Source of the DNA: Paenibacillus sp. KS-LC4
GTDB lineage: Bacteria > Bacillota > Bacilli > Paenibacillales > Paenibacillaceae
Assembly: GCF_036894955.1 (NCBI RefSeq)
Contig: NZ_CP145905.1
Span: 1,371,501-1,435,500 of the forward strand
Reading direction: 5' to 3'
Length of the DNA stretch: 64,000 nt
Below are positions 29,326-36,479 of this stretch, one piece after another. Position 1 is the first letter of the stretch. Each line of letters starts with the position of its first letter. Under the pieces are notes generated by a model. The model was not told where the DNA came from, did not search any database, and saw nothing but the letters and a program-made list of their open reading frames with translations. The translations under genes were made by a program, and so were the position numbers.

Positions 29326-29591
29326 GCTTTTTTTTATAAAGCAAAGGTTATGATTGTTTATGTATGCAGATTTTACGGTTTTCTTTTCGTACAAGCAGTG
29401 TGCACTTGTTTAGGAAAAATGAAAAGTATTTCAATAATCGCATAAAATTTACCTTTAATCTACGTAATTCGACAAAAAAACAACAAAAAAAGAACAATTG
29501 TGCTCCCACCTTACGACAAATTCCCAGTAAGGTATTGGGTATAATAACAGTATTGTTTAAACTATACATAGGGCAGGAGTCGGATACGAAG
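29326..29591. other. A/T-rich spacer with a candidate promoter
   Basis: AT-rich region with poly-A stretches. A TATAAT at 29540-29545 could be a -10 for the short gene at 29592, but no good -35 is visible. A longer open frame that begins at 29364 has no ribosome binding site and is not adopted. Confidence 0.45.
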
Positions 29592-29702
29592 ATGGCAGAG
29601 AAAAATTCAGGCCGTATTGAATTAGATATTAAGGATATACTTATTCAAATGGGAATTCCTCCAGAGAAATGGCCGCCGCTAGCGAATCCATCATCCAAAT
29701 AA
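29592..29702 (+). CDS. Small hypothetical protein, 36 residues
   Basis: Candidate short gene encoding an acidic N-terminal half (ELDIKDILIQMG) and a proline-containing tail (IPPEKWPPLANPSSK). GGCAGGAG lies 12 bases before the ATG, somewhat far, and a TATAAT is 47 bases upstream. There is no signal peptide, TM segment or Cys. I do not recognise the family. It converges with the XRE gene, whose stop is only 6 bases away. Coding status rests on the site, the promoter-like box and protein-like composition. Confidence 0.5.
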   Translation: MAEKNSGRIELDIKDILIQMGIPPEKWPPLANPSSK

Positions 29703-29707
29703 ATACT

Positions 29708-30076
29708 CTAATTCATCATTCTCTCCGCTCGTACAAAAGCGATAAACCGTTTCGTTTCTTCCACTGTCAACTTACGCCCATCAATACTCAAATTAAACTT
29801 CTCCAATATTTCATCATCGGCTAGCTCCAAATGCTCGGTAAAATTGCGAACGTCGTCGCTAAGCACCGTTTGCGGATGAAGGGTGCGCCCAACAAGAAAA
29901 TCTACGGACACTTGGTATAGATCGGCAAATTTTTTCAATGTCTCGGAATCTGGTTCCCGGCGATTTTTCTCGTAATGAGATAAAGCAGCACGTGAAATGC
30001 CAAGCTTTGCTGCGGTTTGCTCTTGTGTCCAATGTCTGTCATCTCTCAATTGAGCAATTCTGCTGCCTATATTCAT
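29708..30076 (-). CDS. XRE-family helix-turn-helix repressor
   Basis: 122 residues. An N-terminal HTH_3 domain (about 5-60) reads TQEQTAAKLGISRAALSHYE and is followed by the PDSETLKKFADLYQVSVDFLVG segment typical of SinR/ImmR/phage-type repressors. The C-terminal about 50 residues are charged and may dimerise. ATG 30076 is preceded by AGGAGG at 6 bases. The open frame continues upstream only because it runs into the 38-bp repeat array and is not protein. The gene faces away from the PilZ gene, and GATAC-N5-GTATC palindromes in that promoter are good candidates for its binding sites. Confidence 0.9.
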   Translation of the reverse strand: MNIGSRIAQLRDDRHWTQEQTAAKLGISRAALSHYEKNRREPDSETLKKFADLYQVSVDFLVGRTLHPQTVLSDDVRNFTEHLELADDEILEKFNLSIDGRKLTVEETKRFIAFVRAERMMN

Positions 30077-30090
30077 ATGACCCCTCCTAA

Positions 30091-30470
30091 AGGTTTGTGG
30101 AACAAACCAACTTCGTAAGCATAAACTTAGGTTTGTGGAACAAACCAACTTCGTAAGCATAAACTTAGGTTTGTGGAACAAACCAACTTCGTAAGCATAA
30201 ACTTAGGTTTGTGGAACAAACCAACTTCGTAAGCATAAACTTAGGTTTGTGGAACAAACCAACTTCGTAAGCGTAAACTTAGGTTTGTGGAACAAACCAA
30301 CTTCGTAAGCGTAAACTTAGGTTTGTGGAACAAACCAACTTCGTAAGCGTAAACTTAGGTTTGTGGAACAAACCAACTTCGTAAGCGTAAACTTAGGTTT
30401 GTGGAACAAACCAACTTCGTAAGCGTAAACTTAGGTTTGTGGAACAAACCAACTTCGTAAGCATAAACGT
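30091..30470. repeat. Ten tandem copies of a 38-bp hairpin repeat
   Basis: Exact 38-base period, ten units, first at 30091 and last ending at 30470. Each unit contains GGTTTGT-GGA-ACAAACC, a 7-base stem with a 3-base loop. Units 1-4 and 10 read GCATAAA and units 5-9 read GCGTAAA at one position; the last unit ends GT instead of TT. The array begins directly at the ribosome binding site of the XRE gene, so XRE mRNA started upstream would carry ten leader hairpins. 38 is not a multiple of 3 and stops occur, so it is not coding. There are no spacers, so it is not a CRISPR array. Confidence 0.97.
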
Positions 30471-30489
30471 GCTTACAACATATTAACGG

Positions 30490-30512
30490 TAGGTTTTGCT
30501 ATGCAAAACCTA
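30490..30512. repeat. Inverted repeat next to the tandem array
   Basis: Perfect 10-base arms TAGGTTTTGC and GCAAAACCTA around TAT. The design (AGGTTT stem, 3-base loop) resembles the hairpin inside each 38-bp unit, 20 bases beyond the last unit. Confidence 0.6.
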
Positions 30513-30628
30513 GTTTGTATACATACATATTGGATTATTACTGCTACACCTATATTAATACGGAAACGTTAGATTTGCATTTGTTGCAACGAAATGTCGC
30601 AAAAAATATTGTATTACATTTTTTTTGC

Positions 30629-30657
30629 TTGACATGATACAAATTGTATCTTAAAGT
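30629..30657 (+). promoter_or_regulatory. Promoter of the PilZ gene with operator in its spacer
   Basis: TTGACA (30629-30634), 17-base spacer, TAAAGT (30652-30657). The perfect palindrome GATACAAATTGTATC (30636-30650) fills the spacer, so a bound repressor would block RNA polymerase. Confidence 0.65.
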
Positions 30658-30670
30658 GAAAGAAAAGATT

Positions 30671-30685
30671 GATACATAATGTATC
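30671..30685. promoter_or_regulatory. Second GATAC-N5-GTATC operator
   Basis: GATACATAATGTATC, a perfect palindrome 35 bases from the first site (start to start). A separate TATAAT lies downstream at 30701-30706. It is probably bound by the same regulator, with the divergent XRE protein as first candidate. Confidence 0.6.
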
Positions 30686-30731
30686 TAATTATCCCCAGCC
30701 TATAATACTTTATACCTATAAGGAGAAATAA

Positions 30732-31163
30732 ATGGATGCTAAAGAAGAATATTCGCGTAGCAACGTCCGTTTAAAGCTTAAGCCAGGCATTAAAGCAGGG
30801 CTAAGGCTGCTCAATCGGCATGGCGTATTAATAAGTCCATCTACTGGAACGGTGCTGGTGCTGAATTTAAGTCAGGAGGGGTTATGCTTCTGGTCTTCTT
30901 TAAGACTCCCCGTACATCGGCTTTATATGGTAGAAATTCGCATGAAGCTGTCCGGCAAAAACATCCGGCTTCAGGGAAATGTCGTTTGGCGTAAACGAAC
31001 GGATAATGTTTTCGAATACGGTATGCATTTCGAGCCCCCACTGCTTATCAAATCCATTATTACCCGCCTATTAAATGAACAATTACTCGCCCAACATCCG
31101 CAGCAGCAGAAAATCCATCAGCTATACCGCAGTTTGAACGCAAGAAGCACTTTTGTCAATTGA
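30732..31163 (+). CDS. PilZ domain protein (putative c-di-GMP receptor)
   Basis: 143 residues, essentially one PilZ domain. RSNVR (residues 9-13) fits the RxxxR c-di-GMP motif. NLSQEG (about 43-48) fits the D/N-x-S-x-x-G motif, and EYGMHF closes the barrel. It is probably cytoplasmic. AAGGAG lies 6 bases before the ATG. The LCP gene starts 13 bases after its stop, so the two form an operon. A repressor site sits in its promoter. It may couple c-di-GMP to wall glycopolymer attachment; that link is inference from gene order. Confidence 0.82.
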   Translation: MDAKEEYSRSNVRLKLKPGIKAGLRLLNRHGVLISPSTGTVLVLNLSQEGLCFWSSLRLPVHRLYMVEIRMKLSGKNIRLQGNVVWRKRTDNVFEYGMHFEPPLLIKSIITRLLNEQLLAQHPQQQKIHQLYRSLNARSTFVN

Positions 31164-31176
31164 GGAGGATTTTCGG

Positions 31177-32112
31177 GTGAAACGATGGGTGAAACGCTCG
31201 CTTATCATCGTAAGTACCGTATGCTTGGTCGCTGGCTTGGGAACGGCTTTATACAGCAGGTATCTTTATGGAAAGTTTGAAAAAACGGCTGATGATATGT
31301 TTGAGCCCATCATTTCTACTCCGTACGTAAGCTCCGATTCGGAGTTGCAGGTATCCGGTATAGAAGAAGCCATAATCGGTCAGAAGCCCTTCACCGTATT
31401 AGTGATGGGAGTAGACGAGAGGACAAATGATCGCGGACGAACAGATACGCTGATCGTCATGGGAGTGAACCCGCACAAGCATTCGATCTTTATGTTCAAC
31501 ATTCCGCGTGATACGAGAACGGCGATTATTGGGCATGGCACGACTGACAAAATAAATCATGCCTACGCTTTTGGGGGGGTGGAAATGTCAAAGCAGACGG
31601 TGGAGCATTTTCTTGATTATCCGATTGATTATTATATTCGGGTCAATATGGAGGGTTTCTCGAAAATCATTGACAAGCTTGGCGGAGTAACCGTCAACAA
31701 TCCATATGCTTTTGATTTCAGCGGTTATACGTTTGAGCAAGGGCCCATTCAGTTAAATGGTGAACAGGCGCTGCTTTATTCTCGCATGAGATATGAGGAC
31801 CCGAAAGGGGACAGGGGGAGAAATGACCGTCAGCGCGCTGTCCTGAAGCAGCTTATATCCAATGTGTTTACCTTATATGGGGCTGCACAATTAAGCGATC
31901 TGCTTGCGGAGATGGGCGACAATGTAAGAACGAATATAACCTTTGATGAGATGAAAACCTTTTTTAAAGAATATGGGACAGGGATCGAAAAGCTGGATAG
32001 CGCTGAAATAGGCGGCACCGGTAAGATGATAGATAAGGTTTGGTATTATATCGTCGGTGATCAGGAGCGCAATCGAATTCACGAGCTTCTAAAAAAACAA
32101 ATGAGCATATAA
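31177..32112 (+). CDS. LytR-CpsA-Psr (LCP) family glycopolymer transferase
   Basis: 311 residues. A short cytoplasmic N-terminus and one TM segment (about 7-28) precede an extracellular LCP domain (about 75-230). VLVMGVDERTNDRGRTDTL, FNIPRDTR and NDRQRAVLKQL carry the Arg and Asp residues that bind the pyrophosphate lipid. LCP enzymes transfer teichoic acid or capsule from the undecaprenyl carrier onto peptidoglycan. GTG 31177 is chosen, 8 bases after GAGGAGG; the TTG at 31153 overlaps the PilZ gene. It could attach the glycans made by the locus at 39-63 kb. Confidence 0.9.
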   Translation: MKRWVKRSLIIVSTVCLVAGLGTALYSRYLYGKFEKTADDMFEPIISTPYVSSDSELQVSGIEEAIIGQKPFTVLVMGVDERTNDRGRTDTLIVMGVNPHKHSIFMFNIPRDTRTAIIGHGTTDKINHAYAFGGVEMSKQTVEHFLDYPIDYYIRVNMEGFSKIIDKLGGVTVNNPYAFDFSGYTFEQGPIQLNGEQALLYSRMRYEDPKGDRGRNDRQRAVLKQLISNVFTLYGAAQLSDLLAEMGDNVRTNITFDEMKTFFKEYGTGIEKLDSAEIGGTGKMIDKVWYYIVGDQERNRIHELLKKQMSI

Positions 32113-32155
32113 ATGGATGAGGTTTATAGCCTTCTGCTCTTATAAAAAAGGATAA

Positions 32156-32183
32156 GGGCCCTGACAAAATGTTGTCAGGGTCC
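32156..32183. terminator. Hairpin after the LCP gene
   Basis: 12-base arms (GGGCCCTGACAA with TTGTCAGGGTCC, one G-T pair) and an AATG loop, 44 bases after the LCP stop. There is no plus-strand T tract; the minus strand has one. It is a probable terminator, or a stabilising 3-prime hairpin. Confidence 0.5.
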
Positions 32184-32219
32184 GATGCTTCTGTAAGACG
32201 ACAAAATTTGAGTTTTTTG

Positions 32220-32248
32220 TTGACATTATTCGCTAAATACCATAAAAT
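32220..32248 (+). promoter_or_regulatory. Promoter of the small Cys-rich protein gene
   Basis: TTGACA (32220-32225), 17-base spacer and TAAAAT (32243-32248) make a strong sigma-A promoter. Confidence 0.75.
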
Positions 32249-32259
32249 ATAAATAAACA

Positions 32260-32306
32260 GATACATTACGTAACATTTTACATAAAAAGTGATACAATAA
32301 GTATAC
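32260..32306. promoter_or_regulatory. Two GATAC-N5-GTAT-type operator-like sites
   Basis: GATACATTACGTAAC (32260-32274) and GATACAATAAGTATAC (32291-32306) match the PilZ-promoter palindromes with one change each. They lie between the promoter and the ribosome binding site, so the XRE protein may also control this gene. Confidence 0.5.
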
Positions 32307-32319
32307 AAGGAGTGATCAG

Positions 32320-32604
32320 GTGATTCAGCTTCAGGAGCAGTTCTATTGCGTCGGATGCCAAAACATGATACCTACAGGGCAAGCGAATGTGTTATTCCGA
32401 ACCGGATTTTTCCGTGTAGTAAATCGGCTAGGGTGTTGTAGAGCTTGTGCTCAGGCACAAGCCAGCCATACTAATAAGTTGGAGGCACAATTGCGAAGCG
32501 TAACAGGTGAAGTCATCCCGTTAACTGCGAAATCTGATTATGATCCCTATCAAACGAGCTTCTATCCAGCAAGCCAAAACCTCCTGTCTACAGAAGTTGT
32601 GTAG
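32320..32604 (+). CDS. Small Cys-rich protein, putative zinc-ribbon
   Basis: 94 residues. The paired motifs CVGC (about residues 10-13) and CCRAC (about 39-43) could bind a metal ion. The rest is polar, with no signal or TM segment. The GTG start at 32320 follows AAGGAG at 7 bases, and it has a strong own promoter. The downstream terminator overlaps the last codons. I do not recognise the family. Its promoter carries operator-like sites shared with the PilZ-LCP operon, which suggests coregulation. Confidence 0.7.
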   Translation: MIQLQEQFYCVGCQNMIPTGQANVLFRTGFFRVVNRLGCCRACAQAQASHTNKLEAQLRSVTGEVIPLTAKSDYDPYQTSFYPASQNLLSTEVV

Positions 32605-32617
32605 CAGGAGGTTTTTT
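32577..32617 (+). terminator. Rho-independent terminator overlapping the gene end
   Basis: AAACCTCCTG and CAGGAGGTTTTTT arms with an additional CTAC/GTAG pairing. The stop codon TAG (32602-32604) lies inside the hairpin. Confidence 0.85.
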
Positions 32618-32776
32618 CTATTTCATTGCTGCTGCACGCGTGCATGTTCCATTTGTTTCCTTATTCGATTATACTGGGTAGGGCTAGATGCAGGTAGATT
32701 AATGTTAGATCAGAATGAGATCGCGATAAGAAATGGGTTAGGACATGCGGTCCGCTGGAGAAGGAGGAAATAGAAG

Positions 32777-33700
32777 TTGGAGCAGCCAATCGTACAAATG
32801 CTAAATGTAACGAAGCGCATCGGCAAACGGACGATCATTGATCATCTTAGCCTTGACTTGCCGGCTGGTGAAGTGTTCGGCTTCCTTGGTCCGAATGGAG
32901 CAGGAAAGACAACGATGATCCGAATGATGGTCGGCCTCATCTCAATAACGGAGGGCGAAATCAAAATCGATGGCCACAGCATCTCAAAGCAATTTGAGAA
33001 AGCAATTCGCCATGTCGGTGCCATTGTCGAAAATCCCGAGATGTACAAATATATGACCGGATATCAAAATCTGGTTCATTTTGCCCGGATGGTTCCTGGC
33101 GTTGAGCAGTCGCGAATTCAAGAGGTAACGGAGCTTGTCGGGCTTAGCTCGCGCATTCATGATAAAGTCAATACCTATTCGCTTGGAATGCGGCAGCGGC
33201 TGGGCGTAGCGCAGGCGATTTTGCATCGTCCAAAGCTGCTTATTTTGGATGAGCCGACGAACGGGCTTGATCCCATGGGCATTCGCGAGCTGCGGGATTA
33301 TTTGCAAAGGCTGGCCAAGCAAGAAGGACTCGCGATATTCGTCTCCAGCCATTTGTTAGCCGAGATGGAGCTAATGTGCGACCGGGTGGCCATCATCCAG
33401 CAAGGCAAGCTTGTCGAGGTCGTCAAGGTTGAGAAAAACAGGGAGTCAGAACAAACGGCCATGCAGCGGGTTGTATTTGAAGTAGACGACTTAGAGGCGG
33501 CGCTTGCTGTTGCGGCAGCTGAGGGGATAGCCGGGGAAAGGGCTGGCCAAGCCATCGCTGTTGGGGCGGATAAAGAAGCAGTCGCAATCTTTAATGCGAA
33601 GCTCGTAGCGTCAGGCATTAAAGTATACGCCATTCAGGCACAGTATCAATCTTTAGAGGATCGGTTCCTCGAGAAGACGGGGGGCGCTCAACGTGTATAA
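32777..33700 (+). CDS. ABC transporter ATPase, BcrA/NatA-like
   Basis: 307 residues, one cassette with a C-terminal extension. It has GPNGAGKTT, signature YSLGMRQRLGVAQAI, Walker B LLILDEPTNGLDP and a SSHLLAEME H-loop. It resembles bacitracin-type and other two-component ABC exporters. TTG 32777 follows AAGGAGG at 9 bases. It overlaps the permease gene by 8 bases, so the two form one exporter. Substrate unknown; a peptide antibiotic or a lipid is possible. Confidence 0.9.
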   Translation: MEQPIVQMLNVTKRIGKRTIIDHLSLDLPAGEVFGFLGPNGAGKTTMIRMMVGLISITEGEIKIDGHSISKQFEKAIRHVGAIVENPEMYKYMTGYQNLVHFARMVPGVEQSRIQEVTELVGLSSRIHDKVNTYSLGMRQRLGVAQAILHRPKLLILDEPTNGLDPMGIRELRDYLQRLAKQEGLAIFVSSHLLAEMELMCDRVAIIQQGKLVEVVKVEKNRESEQTAMQRVVFEVDDLEAALAVAAAEGIAGERAGQAIAVGADKEAVAIFNAKLVASGIKVYAIQAQYQSLEDRFLEKTGGAQRV

Positions 33701-34496
33701 CTTCAGCAAGCTGCTATTGAATGAAAATATGAAAATCTATCTCCGCACAAGAACATGGATTATGACGGGGCTACTGCTGGCGTTGGTTATATTTATGACC
33801 GTACCTGTTTATTTTATATCCAAAGATAGTGCGCCATCCATGTGGACACTTGTAAAATATGAATCAGCTGTAGGTTATTTGCTTATTGCAATGTTCACAG
33901 CCGTTGTTGCGGCGGGGAGTGTTGCTGAGGAGTTTACGAGCGGAACGATTAAGCTGCTGCTCATTCGCCCATGGATGAGATGGAAGATTTTATTGTCCAA
34001 ATATCTTTCGGTCGTATTGTTCGCGTTGTTTCAGGTCTTGCTGTTATATGCATTTACTATTGCATTCAATTTTTTATTTTTTGACTCTACGAATGTAACG
34101 GCAGGAGAGATTCACGGCTTCTTCATGGACGATGGAAAATATGAAGGGTCGGCAGCCGTATATAATATGAAATATTATGCAATGCGCTTTATTGCACTGC
34201 TTGTGACATCAATGATCGCGTTTATGCTGTCAACAGTATTTCGTAGCGGCGGACTTGCCATTGGACTATCCATTTTTCTCGTATTTTCCTCCATCTCTGT
34301 TGGACCTTTTATCGGGCTAATCAACTATGAGTGGGTGGACTACTTGTTTTTCGTCCAATTGGATTTGGTGCCTTATTTGGCCGGAGAAGTAGGCGGTCGG
34401 ACGCTCGGCTTTGCGATTAGCGTGCTTGCCGTCTATTATGCGCTATTTGCAGCGCTGACCTGGTTCGTGTTCGAGAAGCGTGACGTTGGCGCTTAG
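33693..34496 (+). CDS. ABC transporter permease, ABC-2 type
   Basis: 267 residues with six hydrophobic segments. The motif SVAEEFTSGTIKLLLIRPWMR (V-A-E-E-x-x-x-G-T) after TM2 is the hallmark of ABC-2 exporter permeases. The GTG start at 33693 overlaps the end of the ATPase gene (translational coupling), with GGGGGGCG upstream. It forms the membrane part of the exporter with the preceding ATPase. Confidence 0.88.
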   Translation: MYNFSKLLLNENMKIYLRTRTWIMTGLLLALVIFMTVPVYFISKDSAPSMWTLVKYESAVGYLLIAMFTAVVAAGSVAEEFTSGTIKLLLIRPWMRWKILLSKYLSVVLFALFQVLLLYAFTIAFNFLFFDSTNVTAGEIHGFFMDDGKYEGSAAVYNMKYYAMRFIALLVTSMIAFMLSTVFRSGGLAIGLSIFLVFSSISVGPFIGLINYEWVDYLFFVQLDLVPYLAGEVGGRTLGFAISVLAVYYALFAALTWFVFEKRDVGA

Positions 34497-34607
34497 AGAG
34501 CACGTACAAGCAGGAGGCAAGCCTTGCGGCCGGGGGTTAAGTCCCTTGGGAAAAAAGACATGCCAGCCTGGCTTCAGAATAAGGGAGCGAGCGGGTGTGA
34601 AATCTTA

Positions 34608-34640
34608 CAGGGCAGGCGAATGATCGCCTGCCCTGCTTTC
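34608..34640 (+). terminator. Hairpin between converging genes
   Basis: 12-base perfect arms CAGGGCAGGCGA and TCGCCTGCCCTG with loop ATGA, then CTTTC. It is a probable terminator for the ABC exporter operon; the T tract is weak. Confidence 0.6.
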
Positions 34641-34770
34641 GTATGTTCAAATGAAATGAAGCTCTCTGCACAGTATGTTCTCTAATGATGCTTGCAGGCT
34701 GCTTCTCCTAAGCCAATTCGGATGGCTTGTTCTATGTGTTTTTTTGGCAGTGTGTGCTTTAAGCTGCTTG

Positions 34771-35220
34771 CTAGACGGCCTGACGGGCTTTATCCCGATT
34801 GCTGCCGTCTTTAGCAGTCGCTTCTTTGCCTGCACCGTCCGTTTCGGAGAGCGGGCGTGTAAGTGGGGCCTGCCCCCGTTCCATATGGCTGGTGCCATTG
34901 AAGCTTCCACCATCTTGAATGATTAAGGAATGGGCGTTAATGTTCCCTGCGATTTGCCCGGTTGCGGTAATGGTGAGCCGTCCCTTCGTCGTAATATCGC
35001 CGAAAAGCTTGCCCGCCACAGTCACATCCTTTGCGGTTATGTTAGAACGTGCTATGCCAGATTCGCCAATAATAACATCTCCTGCACATTCAATGTCTCC
35101 ACGGTATTCGCCTTCAATACGGAGGCCTGCTTCCGAGATCAGCTTGCCTTCCGCATGGGTCCCCTGCCCAATTAATGTATCCGTGGGAGATATTCGTTTG
35201 TTTTCCTTAAACATAGACAT
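34771..35220 (-). CDS. Bactofilin family cytoskeletal protein
   Basis: 149 residues. The central bactofilin (DUF583) domain (about 15-110) is built of short beta repeats (GDIECAGDVIIGESG, GDITTKGRLTITATGQIAGNI), which fold as a right-handed beta helix and polymerise without nucleotide. A charged flexible tail follows. The start at 35220 follows AAGGAGG at 7 bases; an earlier in-frame ATG overlaps that site. It is directly downstream of the M23 peptidase gene, a pairing known from several bacteria in which the bactofilin positions the peptidase for cell shaping. Confidence 0.9.
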   Translation of the reverse strand: MSMFKENKRISPTDTLIGQGTHAEGKLISEAGLRIEGEYRGDIECAGDVIIGESGIARSNITAKDVTVAGKLFGDITTKGRLTITATGQIAGNINAHSLIIQDGGSFNGTSHMERGQAPLTRPLSETDGAGKEATAKDGSNRDKARQAV

Positions 35221-35244
35221 AGACAAACCTCCTTGTTTCACAGC

Positions 35245-36285
35245 TTAGGATGGTTGAAGCAAGTAGGGCAAAGGATTGACGGCCTCATCGCCCTGCATAA
35301 TTTGAAAATGAAGATGAGGTCCAGTGCTTCTGCCGGTAGAGCCTAGCAAGCCGATTTTTTCACCCCGTACGACCTGTTCTCCCTCCTTGGCTTCCATGCT
35401 TTGCAAATGCATATAGACGCTGTGCAGTCCGTTATGATGGTCGACAATAATATAGTTGCCCTCTGAGCCTCCAGTGCCAACCTCCTTAATCGTTCCATCC
35501 GCCGCGCTGAAAACAGGGTCGCCAGCTTTGCCGCCAATATCAATACCGGCATGAAAGACAGCTTTCCCTGTAAAAGGGTCTTTGCGGTAGCCGAAGCTGG
35601 AGGTCAGCTTCTTCGAATAGGTAGGCCAGCCCGATGGATAGGAATCGACCTGCAGTCTTCTTGTTTGAGCTTGCCGAAGCGTCTGCGCCATCGTTTCCTC
35701 CAAAGCATCGACCATTTCGCTCAACGATTGAACGTCAATTGAGGTAGAAGCAGCCAAAGCTCGAAAGGACATTCCGCTCGTTTGCGGGGAAGCGCTGGTC
35801 TCATAGCCGGCTTGCTGTGCCAAAGCCTGCTCGCGCTTATACAGCTGTTCAGATTGCTGGCGAGGCATGTGGCTGCTTGTGTCTATCCCAGAATCAGAGC
35901 TGCCATATTTCTCGATGAACGCTTTGAGCTTGTTTTCAAGTGCAAGAAGCTCATCTACACGCGTCTGCATGTCCTCGGTTTGCTGAGCAAGACTTGCTAG
36001 CTGCTGCTGTAGGGCGAGGATCGTCTCATCCTTATTGGCGACGGTATGCTGATACTGCTGCGTCTGTTCATCCTGCTGCGTTGCCTGCTCCACAAGCTGC
36101 GCCTCGAGCTCATGCAGCTCAAAGACGGATTTGAGCTGCAGCGCGGCAAAGCAGCCCGACACGGCCAGTGCGGCGGCGGCGGGAGCCGCAATGACGGATC
36201 GCTTTGAGACATGAAACTGCTTGACTGTTTTGTCGGCGCCGCGCATGACTACAAATGACCACTTTGAATGGGGCGATCGATTCAA
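35245..36285 (-). CDS. Membrane-anchored M23 peptidoglycan endopeptidase with coiled coil
   Basis: 346 residues. It has a cytoplasmic start, one TM segment (about 31-53), a coiled coil (about 54-125) and a C-terminal LytM/M23 domain (about 225-340). Zn ligands are visible in FHAGIDIGG (H-x-x-x-D) and HLHFQI (H-x-H). The TTG start at 36285 follows AAGGAG at 9 bases. It lies 24 bases ahead of the bactofilin gene, and the two form an operon. It cuts wall cross-links, with the bactofilin probably giving localisation. Confidence 0.92.
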   Translation of the reverse strand: MNRSPHSKWSFVVMRGADKTVKQFHVSKRSVIAAPAAAALAVSGCFAALQLKSVFELHELEAQLVEQATQQDEQTQQYQHTVANKDETILALQQQLASLAQQTEDMQTRVDELLALENKLKAFIEKYGSSDSGIDTSSHMPRQQSEQLYKREQALAQQAGYETSASPQTSGMSFRALAASTSIDVQSLSEMVDALEETMAQTLRQAQTRRLQVDSYPSGWPTYSKKLTSSFGYRKDPFTGKAVFHAGIDIGGKAGDPVFSAADGTIKEVGTGGSEGNYIIVDHHNGLHSVYMHLQSMEAKEGEQVVRGEKIGLLGSTGRSTGPHLHFQIMQGDEAVNPLPYLLQPS

Positions 36286-36307
36286 TAGAGGTTTCTCCTT
36301 CCGGCCG

Positions 36308-36336
36308 GTATGAGAATTTAGAACGTTCTATTGCAA
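36308..36336 (-). promoter_or_regulatory. Candidate promoter with palindrome, M23-bactofilin operon
   Basis: On the minus strand TTGCAA, 17 bases, then a weak TCATAC. The spacer contains the perfect palindrome TAGAACGTTCTA (36319-36330), a possible operator. Confidence 0.35.
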
Positions 36337-36365
36337 TTTATTCTGCTACGGTGGGAAACATGTCA

Positions 36366-36466
36366 GAAAAATAGGAAAAGCGCCTACTAGGAAGCGTCTT
36401 TAAACGGGAGCATGTGTTAAAACATGCAGCATTTAACCGTTTGTAGACGCGACCCGGGAGGCGCTT
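36366..36466 (-). terminator. Large multi-stem terminator after the Wzy-like gene
   Basis: Four nested stems: AAGCGCCT/AGGCGCTT (36378-36385 with 36459-36466), GCGTCT/AGACGC, AAACGG/CCGTTT and CATGT/ACATG. On the minus strand it is followed by TTTTCCTATTTTT. It begins 14 bases after the stop of the minus-strand gene. It is unusually long for a terminator. Confidence 0.65.
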
Positions 36467-36479
36467 GTCCGTAGGCAAA

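Noticed and set aside
29364..29591. Longer frame upstream of the 36-residue gene
   Set aside because: It is poly-A driven, with no ribosome site, and the TATAAT box lies inside it.
30077..30181. N-terminal extension of the XRE protein through the repeats
   Set aside because: The extra residues come from repeat DNA. The 38-base unit changes frame each copy, and AGGAGG fits only ATG 30076.
30091..30470. Repeat array as a CRISPR
   Set aside because: Units are directly tandem with no spacers, and no cas genes are near.
36319..36330. TAGAACGTTCTA as a LexA (SOS) box
   Set aside because: The Bacillus-type LexA site needs GAAC-N4-GTTC; here the half-sites abut.
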